DNA from: Brachypodius melanocephalos
Lineage: Eukaryota > Chordata > Aves > Passeriformes > Pycnonotidae
Direction: 5' to 3'
Assembly (NCBI GenBank): GCA_013398615.1
Contig: VZSR01000243.1
Location: 2,648,466-2,712,465 of the forward strand
Length of the DNA stretch: 64,000 nt
The number at the start of each line of letters is the position of its first letter. Position 1 is the first letter of the stretch. A program made the translations under genes and the position numbers. The notes beneath the pieces are model-generated. The model searched no databases. It had not been told where the DNA came from and worked only from the letters and a program-made list of their open reading frames with translations. This document shows, piece after piece, positions 42,260 through 55,703 of the stretch.

Positions 42260-45200
42260 CAAATGCCAGTGCACCCACAGAAATAATTTACTCATTTTCC
42301 TCTTCTATATTTAAGCAGAGGAGAGGGAAAGAAAAATCGTGGGGTGAGATAAGGATGAGAAGAAAAACGCTTCAAGGGCAAAATGGGCACAAAAGTTTAA
42401 AAGGTATAAAGAAAAAAAAATATTAACAGAATTAAAAGAGGATAATGAGAACTAAAATAAATCTTCAGAACACCTTTCCCTCCACCCCAACCCTTCTTTC
42501 TTTCCCACTGACAGTGCAGGGAGACAAAATATGGGATTTTTAGTCAGTTTGCCACTTCTTAAGATCTTTCTTTAATTTGCTTAGGAAGAGGAGTCTCTTT
42601 TGCTATGCCATGGGGACACAGTTTTGCACAAATCTGTGAGGTTTTCTGGGGAAAACACCAGGATGGAGCAGAGCCTGGAGTCAAGAACATGACCACTCTC
42701 AGTTTGGAGTGAATGAGTGCTCAGGGTTTTGGAGATCTGAGCCTCACTCCCAGATCCAACATTCACTCATGGCAAGAATTCAGGATGAAGTCAGGCTGAC
42801 ACCTCTGCCTCAGCCCCTCACCAGGGGATTTTGGCCCCTTCTGAAGATGTGCCACAGTCTGAAGCTGCAATCACTGACCAGAAACGATGCCACTTCTCAG
42901 GGCAGCTTCATCTGTACCGTGAGTCCCTGATGGAAACCCCACACCAGGCTACAAATCCAGCAAAAATTAAAGGAAATGCAACTATTTCAAAGCCCCAAGT
43001 CTCCCAGCTCTCAGTTGTGTTTCCCTGAGGTGTTTTTGTGCTTCTTTGGATGATGTTTCAATTTTCAGAAGGGGAAAAAACCAAACCCGCTCAACTTTAC
43101 ATTAAAAACTTCATTTGGACCCAGCACAAACCAGAGGCCAGATCCCAAACGAGCTGGACTCTGAAGGGATCAGCTGACATTCAACATGTCTACTAAATCC
43201 AACAGTAAAAGAGGATGTTAGGCAAATAAACCATGCAGGAAACAGCACTTTTGGAGCTGAGACAGAAAGATTCAGCCTTGCCATAACCACTCTGTGTCAA
43301 AGGAGTCACAGGAGAAGCCAATTATCCCAGAAATGGTAGCAGGGGGTCTCATCCCTTACAAAAACAAGGAAGGAAATAATTTCCCGTGATGAAAACAGAT
43401 TTTCTTGGGGGGAACCAAAGGAACTGTTAAGAGTTGCAGCTGTACAGCTCTGGCTGTGCAGCAGAGAAGCATCAGGTGTTCAGGCACAATCTTGAAACTG
43501 TTAATTACCCAGCTCTCTGAGCTGCAGAAAATGATCACTGTCGAAAAAAGAAAACAAACCAAAAGCTTTTTTCCTGCCACTGGGCAAAAATGAGGGCATG
43601 TGAAGAGAAAGTACTTGAGCTTCCCAAAGTTCAATTTGTAAATCCAGAGTGAAATTTTACCACTTACATTTCAGCTCCAAAAGCTTTTATTCTTCAGGAA
43701 TATCCACTCCTCCATCCCCTCAGGAAGGCTCCGGGTCCGTGGACAGAAAGGAAAATTAAGAAGTGTCTTCTCCAAGGTGTTGGCAGCACCGTCAGAGCTC
43801 ATCTCCTTCTGCATCATTTTTAATGCCTGGAATTGGGAACAAAATGAGGATTCCACAGAGTCGACATTTCATAACCATGGGGGAAAGTTTTTTGGGATAT
43901 TTTAAAGGGTATTCCAGCTTCTTCTCACTGGCAGTGCCTGGTGTTTTCCTTCAAGAGGAGCCATTGTCCAGCAAGCAGCTCACTTACAAACTTGACTCTT
44001 TTTAACCTGAATTTTAATGCCACCCCAAAGCTGTCTGGCCTCCCTGAGCAGATGAAGAAATAAATAGAATATCCATTCTGAACTATTCCTATCAAAGCAG
44101 AAACAAACCAAAATTGTGACACAATTTTAAAGTGCAAAACAACGGGCGAGGTTTAGTCAACAACCTGCTGAGTTATTTCCGTTTTTCCTCATTGGAGTGG
44201 GAGAAAATGAGGGGCTGTGTCCAAGGGAAGTTTGAAATCACTGAAAAAAGATGGGAAGAGGTTCATATCTCAGGGATTCTGAGCAGAAGGTCCCTCCTGG
44301 ATTCCCTCTCCACCCTCCCTGCTGTCACTTCCCTCAAGATCCCAACACTCTCATTTTGCAAGCTCATAATGAAAAAAGAGACAGCAGAAATTTGATCTCT
44401 TCACACTTACGATGGCATACCCCCACATTAATTTCCTGTTTAATCAATTGGAATACTCCTCACAAAAGCAATTTTTTTCCCCTCAGGGAAATGCATAAAG
44501 CCAGAAAGATGTCCCCAAACACTTTGAGCCATACATTTGGCAGGTTCAGTTCTTCAATAACTGCTTGGGAAGAATGGAAGTGATGCCTCAGCCTTAATTG
44601 GAAAAGAGGAACAAAATGCATATTGTGTGGAGATTTAACAGCAGTTGTGAGGCATCACAGACATCATGAATTTGCAGGGTGATTTTCAAGCTGAAAACAA
44701 CATATTTCAAGGCAAATACAAGTTCAGAGTAGTCCTGAAAATCTCCACTCACCTCCTCGCTCTGATTTACGAGCACAGATCCCTCCTGTTGAATTTTCAG
44801 GACTAAGACTAAACCCTCACCTAACTACAGCACTCGTGGGTTAAGGCAGGACCAATTTCAGACTGTTACCAGCTGGAAATAATTCTGAGCACAGGAGGGG
44901 CATCATTGGACACCTGACAATGAGCATCTGCAGAACGTTGTTCGGAGGTGATAAACCGGGGATGTGCTGCCTCATGAATAATGCAGCTTGAGCACAAAAT
45001 TAAATAAATGGGCTTTTCAGCAAACATTTCTGTGCCTTAAAGAGGGAGAAAGTGACGAGATACATGAAGAGGAGATTCAGAAACAGCTCTTGAGGTGCCA
45101 CTGGTGGCTTTTTAGCCAACTCCTCAACTGTGCTGATGAAGATCCCAAAAAACTTCACTGCAGTAACAACTGGCAGCAATTTTATGACTCATTTTGGAGG

Positions 45201-48200
45201 CATTCAGCTAAACTCTTGATCTCAGGAGTTTTAGCAGCTATCAAACTGTGTTCTCACCTATTTTCAGAGTACCTGATGACATTAGGGAAGATAAAATTGC
45301 ATGTATGAAGGTTATAGAACATAGCTTGTGTTTAAGGCATCTGAATTCTACCAGAGGGGATGAAGCTGTGAACAGCATAAATAACAGCTCTAAACTGCTT
45401 TACCAGCATCACTTAAAATGCTCTCCACATCTTTATTTAGTGTGATTTCTGAGTGGAAATCCTCTGTAAAACGTGCACTTCACACGAGCTCAAATAAGGG
45501 GATGGTCAAATAAATGTTTTCTTAGTCAGAGAATTTTGCTGAAGTGCTTTAGGCACCTGAAGCACTTCTGAAATTTCAGCATGAAGAACATTTAGAGCAC
45601 GTCCTGAAGCCATTTTCAGAAGGCAGTCAGAATGTGAATTACCTGCTTGCTTCTGAGCTAAAATTCCTCCAGAAAAGCTGGGGGTTGTAGGAGGTAAAAC
45701 ACAATGGCTGTGCAATTAGAGAGGTTTCTGATGGAAAGTTCCTCGCTGTGGTTATTCCAGGCTTTGATCATTCCTTTTTTTTCAGCATACACAGGAAACA
45801 GGATCCATTTAAAGCATCACACCCATCACATTCATTATCCACCACCAGGAAAAGCTGCAATCCTTTGAGGGATGCCTGCAATGCTTCCTCCCATTTCCCC
45901 CTACAGAGCACCTCTGCGTTTCATTTTTATTTATGATACTTAATATTCAGCCCAGATGATAACTTCAGGAACTCTCCCCCAATTAATAACATGGAGATTT
46001 ATGCAGTTCTCTCGTTTGCATACTTAATTTCCCCCACAGTTTGTCTGCTTTACTATAATTCCTCTGATGTTTACTTTGTCTTGATAATGTTGCAAGGTTA
46101 AAAAGGAATGATCACTTGAACATTCATTATTAATTTCTCCTAAGTATCTCCAATTAATTTCCTGAATAGATTGGTGCTTTATGACATTTGTTATTGATTG
46201 TTTGGAAGCAAACTTCCAATTACCAATGGAATTTTCCTCGGTCAAAACTTGGAATATTCTTCTGCTAAGCGGAGCAGGCTTAAAGAGGCAGAAGCTCTTC
46301 TAAGAGTCTCAGCTGTAGCACAAATGATGAAACAGCCCTGAAATCCTCTGTTTTTTTCAGCTGTATTTCAGCTGACAGGCACAAATATAAATAAAGACAG
46401 ATTCCTTTTGGCAAAGGCAAACAAATTCTACAGGTGTAGATTCATCAACACAGGAGGGATCTGAATTACAGCAATTCCATAGCAGAAACACAAATTAACC
46501 AGGTGAGCAAGAGACAGACACGAAACCTAGAGAACCAAAGTGATTTCTTGTCCAACAGCCAAAGCCAAGGGAGAAAGAGACCAAAAATACTGCCCAAGAA
46601 CTGAAGATTCCTGATTTCAGCACCAGGATCTTCCTTCTCTTCCTCACAAGAGCAATACCTGAGTGCTGGCAGGCAAAAGGAAGGCCACTGTGGATTAGCT
46701 GGGTTGTTTTAATCGCCCTCCTATTTGAATGCTCGCTAAAGAATTAAGCTCTGAGCTCCAAAAGCAGCAAAAATCTAAATCAAGTATACAAACACAGCCA
46801 GCTCCCTCTGCTCAGTTCACATCCAGGGCAAAAGGAGCTCAAATCAGGTGTTTTTTAAAGTCCCAGAGGAGAACCATTCTGAAATAGCTTCCCTCTCTCC
46901 TTGGAAATTAAATCCTGCCACTCAGATGAAGTCTGAGCATCTCTGCCCACTCCATTTTTCTCATGGAAAATGGGAAATAAGGATCTCAAAGCCTTTCAGA
47001 GCTCTTAATCCAGGCAACACAAAACCTCTTTGCAGAAATACCAAGATTTGGGTTTGTGTCTCTCTCCTCTGCTTCATCAATACACTCTTGTTAGAAAACA
47101 AGGATTAAAATGAAACAAAGTTGTTGTTCTCCTCCAGCTGCCTGTGTCAGTCAAGAGCTTCAAGGTTTTCCTCAGCCCCCTTTGCTTTTCTGCCCCTTTT
47201 GCTGCACAAACCACGGCAGGCAACATTTGGCTCCTGAAATCATCATTTTACCCAGGGAGCTCTGAGATTGGCACTGCCAGGAAAGAAAGGAAATGCAAAT
47301 GGAACAGGAGATGAAAGTGTGGGAACCTGCTCAATCCAACTGAAAAATAACTAATTTAGCAGAAATCGTTGGGAGAAATAAATGCTGTCAGAGGCAGGAG
47401 TCAAACAGTAAATAAGCCTCACCCAATTTCAATGTGGAGCTGCTTAAAAACATTCCTCGCTGTAATGTGCAGTTTAAGCACTTAGGAAAACTGCCAGGAG
47501 GTGTCAAAAACAGCCAAAAAGGAGTCTGAAAATAAAATTGCACTTAAATAAATTCTCCCCAGCCCTGCCAAACATCTCAGGTTCACTAAGTGCCACAAAG
47601 CTGGGCTATGGTGAGGGGAAAGATGTTCAGCCCTCTGTGGCCAGATGATGATGATTTTTCATTTGCCATACATAAACTGCCTTTTCTGTACCCCTTAACC
47701 CAAAATTCCTGCCTCAATTTTGTGATATTTGGCATCTTGATACCTTTGCACTTAATTACCCTTCAAAACATTAGAAAGGATAAAGGCAGGTGTGTTTTGG
47801 GGTGGGTTTTTTATTGTTATTTGTCCAGGTATAAACATACACATGCCCTCAAATATTCTTATTTCTCATCACTTAATTGGAAAAGCTGGGTCTGAACACT
47901 GCAGAGAATATCAAAACTTCACTAGGAAAGTCTCAGTCAGAGAAATGAGCTTCAGAGTTACTAAATCAGAAGAAGTCTGTTGGTTTCCCTCTCCTCCTTC
48001 CAAATTATTCCCTTCTTTCCCTTTCCTCACTCCCCAGAGCAGGTGCAAACATCCACCCTGGCTATTTCCCTTCAATATCCAGCACTAATTAACATTTCAC
48101 AACCAATCTTCTCTCCAAACCACTGTTTCCATAGCAGGTGGGGTTCGAAGGCAGCACATCAGAGCTGCCAAATTGCCTTTTTGATGCCCCAGGACTGCCC

Positions 48201-50420
48201 GAGATCCCCTGAGCTCAGCCTCACCCCAGATCACTGCCTGGAGTGGGGGACTTCAAAAGCTTTTGTTCCTCCAGAAAGTTCTACTGGCCACAGAGGACAA
48301 TTATCTGCATTTCAGCAGAGGCTCAGAGCTGCAGCCCCTTTTGCCTCCCCTGTTTTCTGCTCTGGAGGATGCAGCTCTTGCACTCAGCAGAAACGTTTTT
48401 TATTTTTCCTGGCTATAGGAAAGGGCCCTAAAGCCCATTGACACAAAAAACCCAACATTGATACAGAAACCACTTTCACAACTGTCAAAATACCAGATAC
48501 ACCTAGAAATATACACCAGATGTAGTTGAAAACTGTTTTCCCTACAAGTCTGAGCACCCCTGCTGCAGGGGTGTGCACAGGAGACACATTTGGTCCCCAG
48601 CCACAGCATCATCCTCCAGCACAACAGAGCAACTTGAGAGGCCAAAGAGCAGAAAAAAAACCTCCCCAGCTCAGCCACCACCTTCTCACCAGCCAGTTCA
48701 TGCCTATAATGGCATTTTTTATCTCTGGACTAGGAAATCCTGCTGTGGAATCCTGCTGTGGAATCCTGCTTCACATGTGAAGTTAGGTGATGCTTTCAAA
48801 TATTTTTTTTTTCAATCTAAAATATTCCACATGAAACAAGAGTTCTCAGTGTTAGTGCTGAACTGTAAACACGGCTTACAAGAGAACAAGTGCAAAGCAG
48901 CTGTCAGAAAACTTCTGGGGGCTCAACAGCTGTGTTTGGAAAAACCCCCCAAGGGCAGGAAAAGAACAGCTTTTATCTATTCCTCCTGTTCCAGCACTCT
49001 CTCCTTATCCCACGTTGTGCTACTGGCATCCAAAGCAGGAGTGGGATGAAATATTAAACATTAAATCACCCTCTGTGTGTCAGTTTGCTCCGGATGAAGC
49101 TGGTGGATGTGGCCAGGGAACATCAAAAGCAGTTTGAGCAGCCCAGAGGAACAAGCTCCTGGCAGCACCTCCCCTTGTCACTGCAGGACTCAGGATTCTC
49201 TGCTCTGCAAACCCATGGAATATTCCCCAGTTTTTCAGAGACTGAATTTTCAGCATCTCAAGCTAGAACTGCTTTCCCCAGGAGGTCAGAGTGTCCCTCG
49301 AGGATCCCAGCACTGCCATGCAGAGCAGTGACAATCCCCTTTTTATCCCTGCCTTGGAAAATGCTCCTCCTTGTCCCCATCCCTCCCCGGCTCTGTTAAT
49401 AAATGGTGGAGTTTTGTATTCCGTGCAGGGAAGGGGAGGGAGTGTCCTCTGTAATGAGGATGGCAGAGCTCAGCACAGCTCTCCTGAACAGATGGAGCCC
49501 CTTCCTCCTCAGGAAACATTCCCCATCCCTGAACCCAGGGCAGAGCTACCCACACACCTGCCACACCTGCCAGGGGAATTTTCAAAAATGGAGCAAAGCA
49601 GGAGCAGACACAGCGGCTCTGCTCCCAGGGAAGCAGCCCAGCAGCTACAGAGGAGCCTTTGGTTTAGAATTCCCCGTTCTCTCCTGCCAAGAAACGTCCA
49701 ACCCACAAGAAATGAGCTAAATTCTCCTAAAAACATTACCAGCAGAACTTTGTCCTACCTGTTGCTGCCATGTCTGCCAGCATTTCTGTTCTGTAGGTTT
49801 TACAAATCCATCACCCTTCACATGGATGTCTAATTTCATGTGCACCTCTGTTCCCAGAAATCCCATTTAATTAAACAGCTGCCAGGTATTTAATCCAGTG
49901 AACCCTCTGGCTTGCCAGGGGGTTTATTTTATAGGAGATTGCTATGATTGAAGTAAAAAAATCTGCTCGGCTGCACTGAGAGAGTCTCTACCCCAAATTC
50001 TGGACATTTTAGGCTGGCAGAAAATAGAACCCTCTGCACAAAAACTGTCCCTCTCCAAAAATTTAATGATGTTTTTACTCCACTACCTAGAAGGTAAACT
50101 ATTTCTCTATTAATATTCAGCCCCAAAACCTCTAAAAGTAAACTGCATATAAACTTCACACATTGTAAACAAGTTTTACACCCCCAAAATCCCGAGCACA
50201 AGCTACTCTGCATTTTATTTCACAAGGAAATCAACCAAAATACGACCTCTCCACACTGCTGAGAGCCGTTCCCATAAAAATCTTGGAACATATTCCAAGC
50301 CCTAGTTCTTAATGAGCCTCACAGCACCACCACAGGATTTTAACTTGGGAGAGAGCAGGGAGGCAGGTTACACACACAGGAACAGATGGATAAATGGGAT
50401 TTATCAGCTCCCAGGCAGGG
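42260..50420. other. Intergenic sequence, nothing recognised
   Basis: AT-rich sequence without recognisable exons, RNA genes or long repeats. One 13-bp triplet repeat (cctgctgtggaat) lies at about 48737-48775. Confidence 0.5.
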
Positions 50421-50429
50421 CCCAGCGGT

Positions 50430-50755
50430 CCTGCAGGATGGCAGGCAGGCTCAGGATGGAATTTTCAGGATAACAGGCAGGTCTCAGGATGGCAGGCAGG
50501 TTTCAGGATGGCAGGCAGGCTCAGGAAGGAATTTTCAGGATGGAATTTTCAGGATGGCAGGCAGGTCTCAGGATGGCAGGCAGGTTTCAGGATGGCATTT
50601 TCAGGATGGCATTTACAGGATGGCAGGCAGGCTCAGGATGGAATTTTCAGGATGGCAGGCAGATCTCAGGATGGCATTTTCAGGATGGAATTTTCAGAAT
50701 GGAATTTTCGGAGTGGAATTTTCAAGATAACAGGCAGGTGTCAGGATGGAATCCG
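50430..50755. repeat. VNTR of caggatggcaggcagg and ggaattttcaggat units
   Basis: Two short motifs, caggatggcaggcaggtct (about 19 bp) and ggaattttcaggatg (about 14 bp), alternate irregularly for 325 bases. All three plus frames are open through most of it, producing a repetitive chance peptide. I do not call it a gene. Confidence 0.92.
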
Positions 50756-51919
50756 AGCTCCTGGGAGCTCCACTCAGGTCAGGAAAGGCTTTCACCATGT
50801 CCTACATGGAGCTGTGTGCATGTGTAACAGGTGAAAATGAACAGTCTAACCCCAACCCAATAAATTCCTAAAACCTGGAAAGTCAACAGGGCTGGACAGG
50901 GACTAGGAGAGCACATTAAAAAAAACCAACAAACTGCAGAGAAGTCAAGTGGCCTCTGCTGTAACACCACGGACACTCCCCAGCTGAACAATTCATTGGA
51001 GGCACCGAATTTCCTGTTACCAACGCAGAGCCATTCCAGAGTTGCTGCACAGCCTGACAGACACATTCCACTGGGAATTCCAGGGGGTTTGGTGGCTCTT
51101 TCAGCCAGGTTTTGTCTGCTTTGATTACAGATTACAAGAACTATGCCTCTCCTCCAGCCTCAGCCCTAAACACTCATGCAAGGACAGAGTAAGAAGTGAA
51201 ATTAGAGCAAACACCCCCTGAAATAAATATTTCATCTCTGCCCATGACTAATTAACAGCAATGACTTTGGTTAACAGGGAAGCAGAAGTTACTTAAACCT
51301 GGAATTATTCTCAAATCAAAAATACATATTTGCTTTGAGATAGAGAGCAAACAGTACTCCAGAAAGCTGTTTGCCATGTAGAAATGTGATTAACAGATCA
51401 GAATACTGCACCAGGCCAGGTTTTTCAGTGATTGCAAAATTTAATGTGTAACGAATTGTTCCACTTGCCTCCCTTATCCAGGAGCACTTGCTGTGCACAT
51501 TCCACAGGTACCTCTCCCTCCAGTCATGATAATTGAAATTTCCATGGGGCATAGATGTGCGAAAAGTTAAACAAAATAGCACAAATGGTGGCTGTCATTG
51601 AAAAGTCAAACAGGAGAGGCTACAAGAGTGTCAGCTGCACTCCTTTCACTCCTCACAGCTGCACACAGCATTATTTGCTGACAGGTAACGGACACGATTT
51701 AAATCGCTCTCCCCCTCACCTCTTCAGATACAATCAGTTATCATTTCTGGAAGTAATGAATCTGCCAGGACGGAAAATCCCAGATGATCTTGATAGAATC
51801 AACTTCTTGACTTTCATTTCACCTGCTCTCATCCTACAGGAGGAGGAACTTTTTGCAAACTTCCATCAGAATAAACTCACGCCAGTATAAAGGCAGGGAG
51901 CCTCACAAAGAGAAGTGAC

Positions 51920-52253
51920 AGGTTGTACCCTGAGCAGGGACGAGCATGGGGACAACAGGGGACAACTTCCACATCCTCAAGGGAGGCACTTCAGTGCAGA
52001 CAACAGGGAATAAGGAGAGCAATCTGGGAGGGTGGGACTGCAGAACCTGAAGCTATCATTGGACAATTAACCCCAATATGGAAATGGACCAAAACTTATA
52101 AAAGGGTGAAAACTCCTGACCCCTCATCCATCCTCATCCCCTACAGGATCTTGTACTGCCCAAGGTGCATCCTTTGAAGGCCTTTTAATAAATCCCTACT
52201 TTATTCCTTTGGCACTGCCCAGCCTCTGTTCCAGGCAGCCTCTCCAGGCATCA
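51920..52253 (+). mobile_element. LTR, family A, probably solo or truncated
   Basis: Same landmarks as the copy at 41753: gggactgcagaacctgaagc, aatatggaaatggaccaaaa, a cttataaaag TATA box, ttaataaatccctactttat, and the end GGCATCA at 52253. The left edge is uncertain. Confidence 0.75.
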
Positions 52254-52306
52254 CCATCACCACTTTGGCACAGCTCCAAACAAAACACATCATTTGAGGC
52301 AGATGT

Positions 52307-52397
52307 TTTACAACATCTTATACATCTTACCTTATTTTATTACATCTTATAACATTTTATAACATCTTATAACATCTTATAACATCTTATAACATCA
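52307..52397. repeat. Ten-base tandem repeat (ataacatctt)n
   Basis: Repeats of ataacatctt with variants (acattttata, acatcttacc) over about 90 bases, just downstream of an LTR. Confidence 0.88.
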
Positions 52398-52399
52398 GC

Positions 52400-55300
52400 A
52401 GACACAAATTTGCTGTAACAACGCCTGGACCCTCATCCCACAGAGACTTTATGGGACAAAAGCCACTGATGTCCTCCAAAGGTTTGTGGGATGCAAACCA
52501 GCAAAGAACCCCCTGTTCACTGCCACCCACCCCAAGCCTGAACCCCAGCAGGGTTGTCCTAAACCCCCTGAGCAGGAGGAGCAGCCCAGGAAGGCTCAGA
52601 GGAGCCAGGAAACGCCACAAAGTCACCCAGCCACCACAGCCCGTGGCATTTGTGACCAGCTCAGCTCCTGAAAGGGCCCAGCAGCTTGTCAGACACCGAG
52701 ATCATTATCTCCAAAGATGCCAAGCAATCCCCATGAATCAATAGCCGTTGTGACAGAGCCCTGCACGCTGAATTAAGCAGAGCTGACAAGTGGGTTGTAA
52801 GCACACCGTGTTTAACGATCAGATGAGATTTGCCTCCTAACAAGATTACTCCCTCTTTAGCAGGTGCCTGTGTGCTGCGAGAAGATAATCCTGCATAATC
52901 AACCATCACAAACACATCTAAAGTCAAGAAGCGACGGCTCATTAATGAAAATTCTATAGACACAGCCAAGCAGCTGCAGCAAATGTGTTTGACCTCCCAA
53001 ATTTCATCTGAACCTTCAGCAGTGCCAGGCCTCCAGCACCTCCTGGTTCCTCTGCACCGTGGGACCCCTCTGCCGATGTGATCCAGAGCCTGGAGGCAAA
53101 AAACAGCATTTAGAAGATCATCCAGAAATCCAAAAGTGTGGTTTACAATCCCACAATGGGTTTACAATGGCAAAAAACCTCGTTTTTTCAAGACCTTATG
53201 TGGATCAAAATTCAGCATTTTGCTGAGCTTCTGTGCCTCACACAAACAATTCACCTGCAGGGAAATGTGTCGCCCTAGTTCCTTGCCTGAGATGTTTTGG
53301 TGTCTAAAATTCCTTTCCCAGGGAACTTTCTGTAAACAGGACAAATATTTATGTTTTGTACATATGTTGTGCATTCTTTTTCTCGGGAGGGATTTCTCTT
53401 TGATGTCCCTCTGGTTTGACCAAGGTGATTGAAAAAGTTTGCTTTTGTTTCACCAATCAAATTGATCTGTGTAAAATAGTATGAAAAGGAGACAAATCCC
53501 AGAAATAAAAGAGTCAATTTTCAGCCTTCTAATGTTTGGAGTCTGTGTCGTTGTGGTGTAAACCAGCAACAACAATGCACCTTAAATACTTCCACAGTGC
53601 TGACCAGGGGCTCAGTGAGGCACTGGAACATGACTCCAATGCTCTCCAGCACTCACAGGTTGTTTGACATGACAGAGAGGGAAGAGCAAACCCACTAAAC
53701 CACTCTTCGTCCAGAACTGTGCCACTGATTTGCCCTCTGAGCACCATTCCAGGCAATGCTCACCTCAATTCCAGTATTTTTCACTCATTACCATGATCTC
53801 AGAGAGCACCAAAGCTTCCCAACTCAACAAAATAGGTGAGCACAGAATGGAGTTGGCCTGGGGGATAAAAAAAACCAACACAGCAGGACAGATGGAACAT
53901 TTTCTCATTTTCTCCTCTGTTCTCTCACTGCTGCTGACTCAAGTCTAATTTAGTGTCAGCGTTGCCTTCTCACTCATCTTTCCCCTTTTTCTAAGTGTGT
54001 TTAATCTGCTGTAAAATTGTTTTCATGGCTGCAGTGAATGTTATTGTAACTGTTTTACAATGTGCATTATCTGCACTGTGTAAAGGATTTGCCTTCTGTA
54101 TGCAAATCAATGCCTTGCTGCTGCCATTCCAGGTCTGTGCCCTCACACAGCAACGTCTCACATCCCCAAAGGACACAAATGCTTTATTTCTTAGAGAAAT
54201 TGTTAAAACAAAATACTTGGAACCCAGTTCCACAGAACCAGAGCCTGTTTGTTAGGATTTATCCAAATCTTTTTAGGATTGAGGCAGAGCTTGGCCAGTT
54301 TAATCAGGAATTATTTGGACCACGTTGGATTGCTCTGACCCACAAGGGCAGCTGTAAGAGCTGAGCCCTAGGAAAGCCAGGCTTGAACAGGGATGGTCAT
54401 CAATCACTGCTCTGACAGGGCAAAAAAAGAATAAAACTGCACAAAATATGCAGAGAAAGTCATCTTGGTTTGAGACAATTTGATTGCTTGCAACATCAGG
54501 ACATGGAATTTTTCATCCTCCCTCGGCTGAGGCACGTTAACCAGATTTGAATGAGTCAAGGTCAGTCAGTACTTTTAATATTGACTAAGAAAACCAAGAC
54601 AAGAAGGTCAGACACGATTTTTTCCTAAGATCCCTAAACAATAATATCAATAAATCAGGCTGGCTGCCAGTCCTGGACCTCCTGCATCAAAGCTGGTTCC
54701 ACTTGTCTCAAATTTTGCTGGATTGCTCAAAGATGCAAGCCAAGCTGTCAGAAAATAAGTTCGGGCTTTTCATAATTCTGTGTAGGCAGCCAGGCTGTAA
54801 AAAACGAGGGGAAAACTTTAGAGTTGCCCTTTTTGATCAATATTTTTCAAACACCAAAAAATGTCTCCGAGCTTTCAAAAGCTGAAGCCTGGCTCAGAAC
54901 TTGAAACTGGAAAGAGGAAAATTCTCCAAGAAATAAAGCACGAATGCACACATTCCAGAGGGCTTCTCCAGGGTGGAGAGACAAGCAGCTCACCCCCGAG
55001 GTCAGTTCTGAGGTGTCATGTCACAATAGGACATGAAAGGACAAGACAGGGCAAGGCCCAAGGTCAGCAGGAATGTTCTTTGATCTCTGTTTTTTCAAAT
55101 TCTGACTCCAATATATCTACAACTGTACAGAAGGACCAAAGATTGGTCAAAGGTGTCTCCACCTTTTCAGTCTCGTTGGTGAATATCACCATCACTCAAG
55201 AAACTCCTCCTAGAGGACAAATATGTAAACATCTCTTTGTTTACAAGAGAAAGTGTGAGAACTCAGCTCCAAGTTCTATAAACATCAGGAGGTGTAGGAA

Positions 55301-55438
55301 AACATCAGAAGGCAAAGTAAAACATGCAAAACCAAGGGCGACAGTGTCACCAGCAGCTGATTGGGACATCAATGGCCTGGTCCCATCAGCTGCCCTCTCC
55401 TGGGAAGGATCTCAGCTTTGAAATCCTCATTTGCCCAG
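52400..55438. other. Intergenic sequence, nothing recognised
   Basis: No exon-like module, RNA gene or named repeat seen. The segment ends at the G-depleted island. Confidence 0.5.
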
Positions 55439-55703
55439 ATCTCAACACCTCAACCACCAATACTAAAATAAATACCCAAAACAAAAATTCCCTCTACCCA
55501 CCATACCACCAATACCACATGAAAAAAATAAATTACTCTCATCACACAATGCATCCATATGAAAAAAAACTAAAACACCCTAAAATTTTAAAGATAATTA
55601 CAAATTAACCTAAAAATAAAAACTTTAATCTCACTAATTTAAAAAAAAAAAAAAAAAAAACACATACTAAAAAACTCCACCATACAACCAACTACCAATC
55701 AAT
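55439..55703. other. G-depleted island on the plus strand
   Basis: Only about four G in roughly 265 bases, while both flanks have ordinary G content. The stretch is rich in A and C and ends in a run of twenty A near 55641-55660. No coding or RNA structure is recognised. Confidence 0.85.

Noticed and set aside
50386..50834. Repetitive ORFs rich in GWQAG/FQDGRQ
   Set aside because: Products of a VNTR read in several frames.
54861..55421. 186-residue plus-strand ORF
   Set aside because: No homology-like motif and no supporting splice sites; ends beside the G-poor island.
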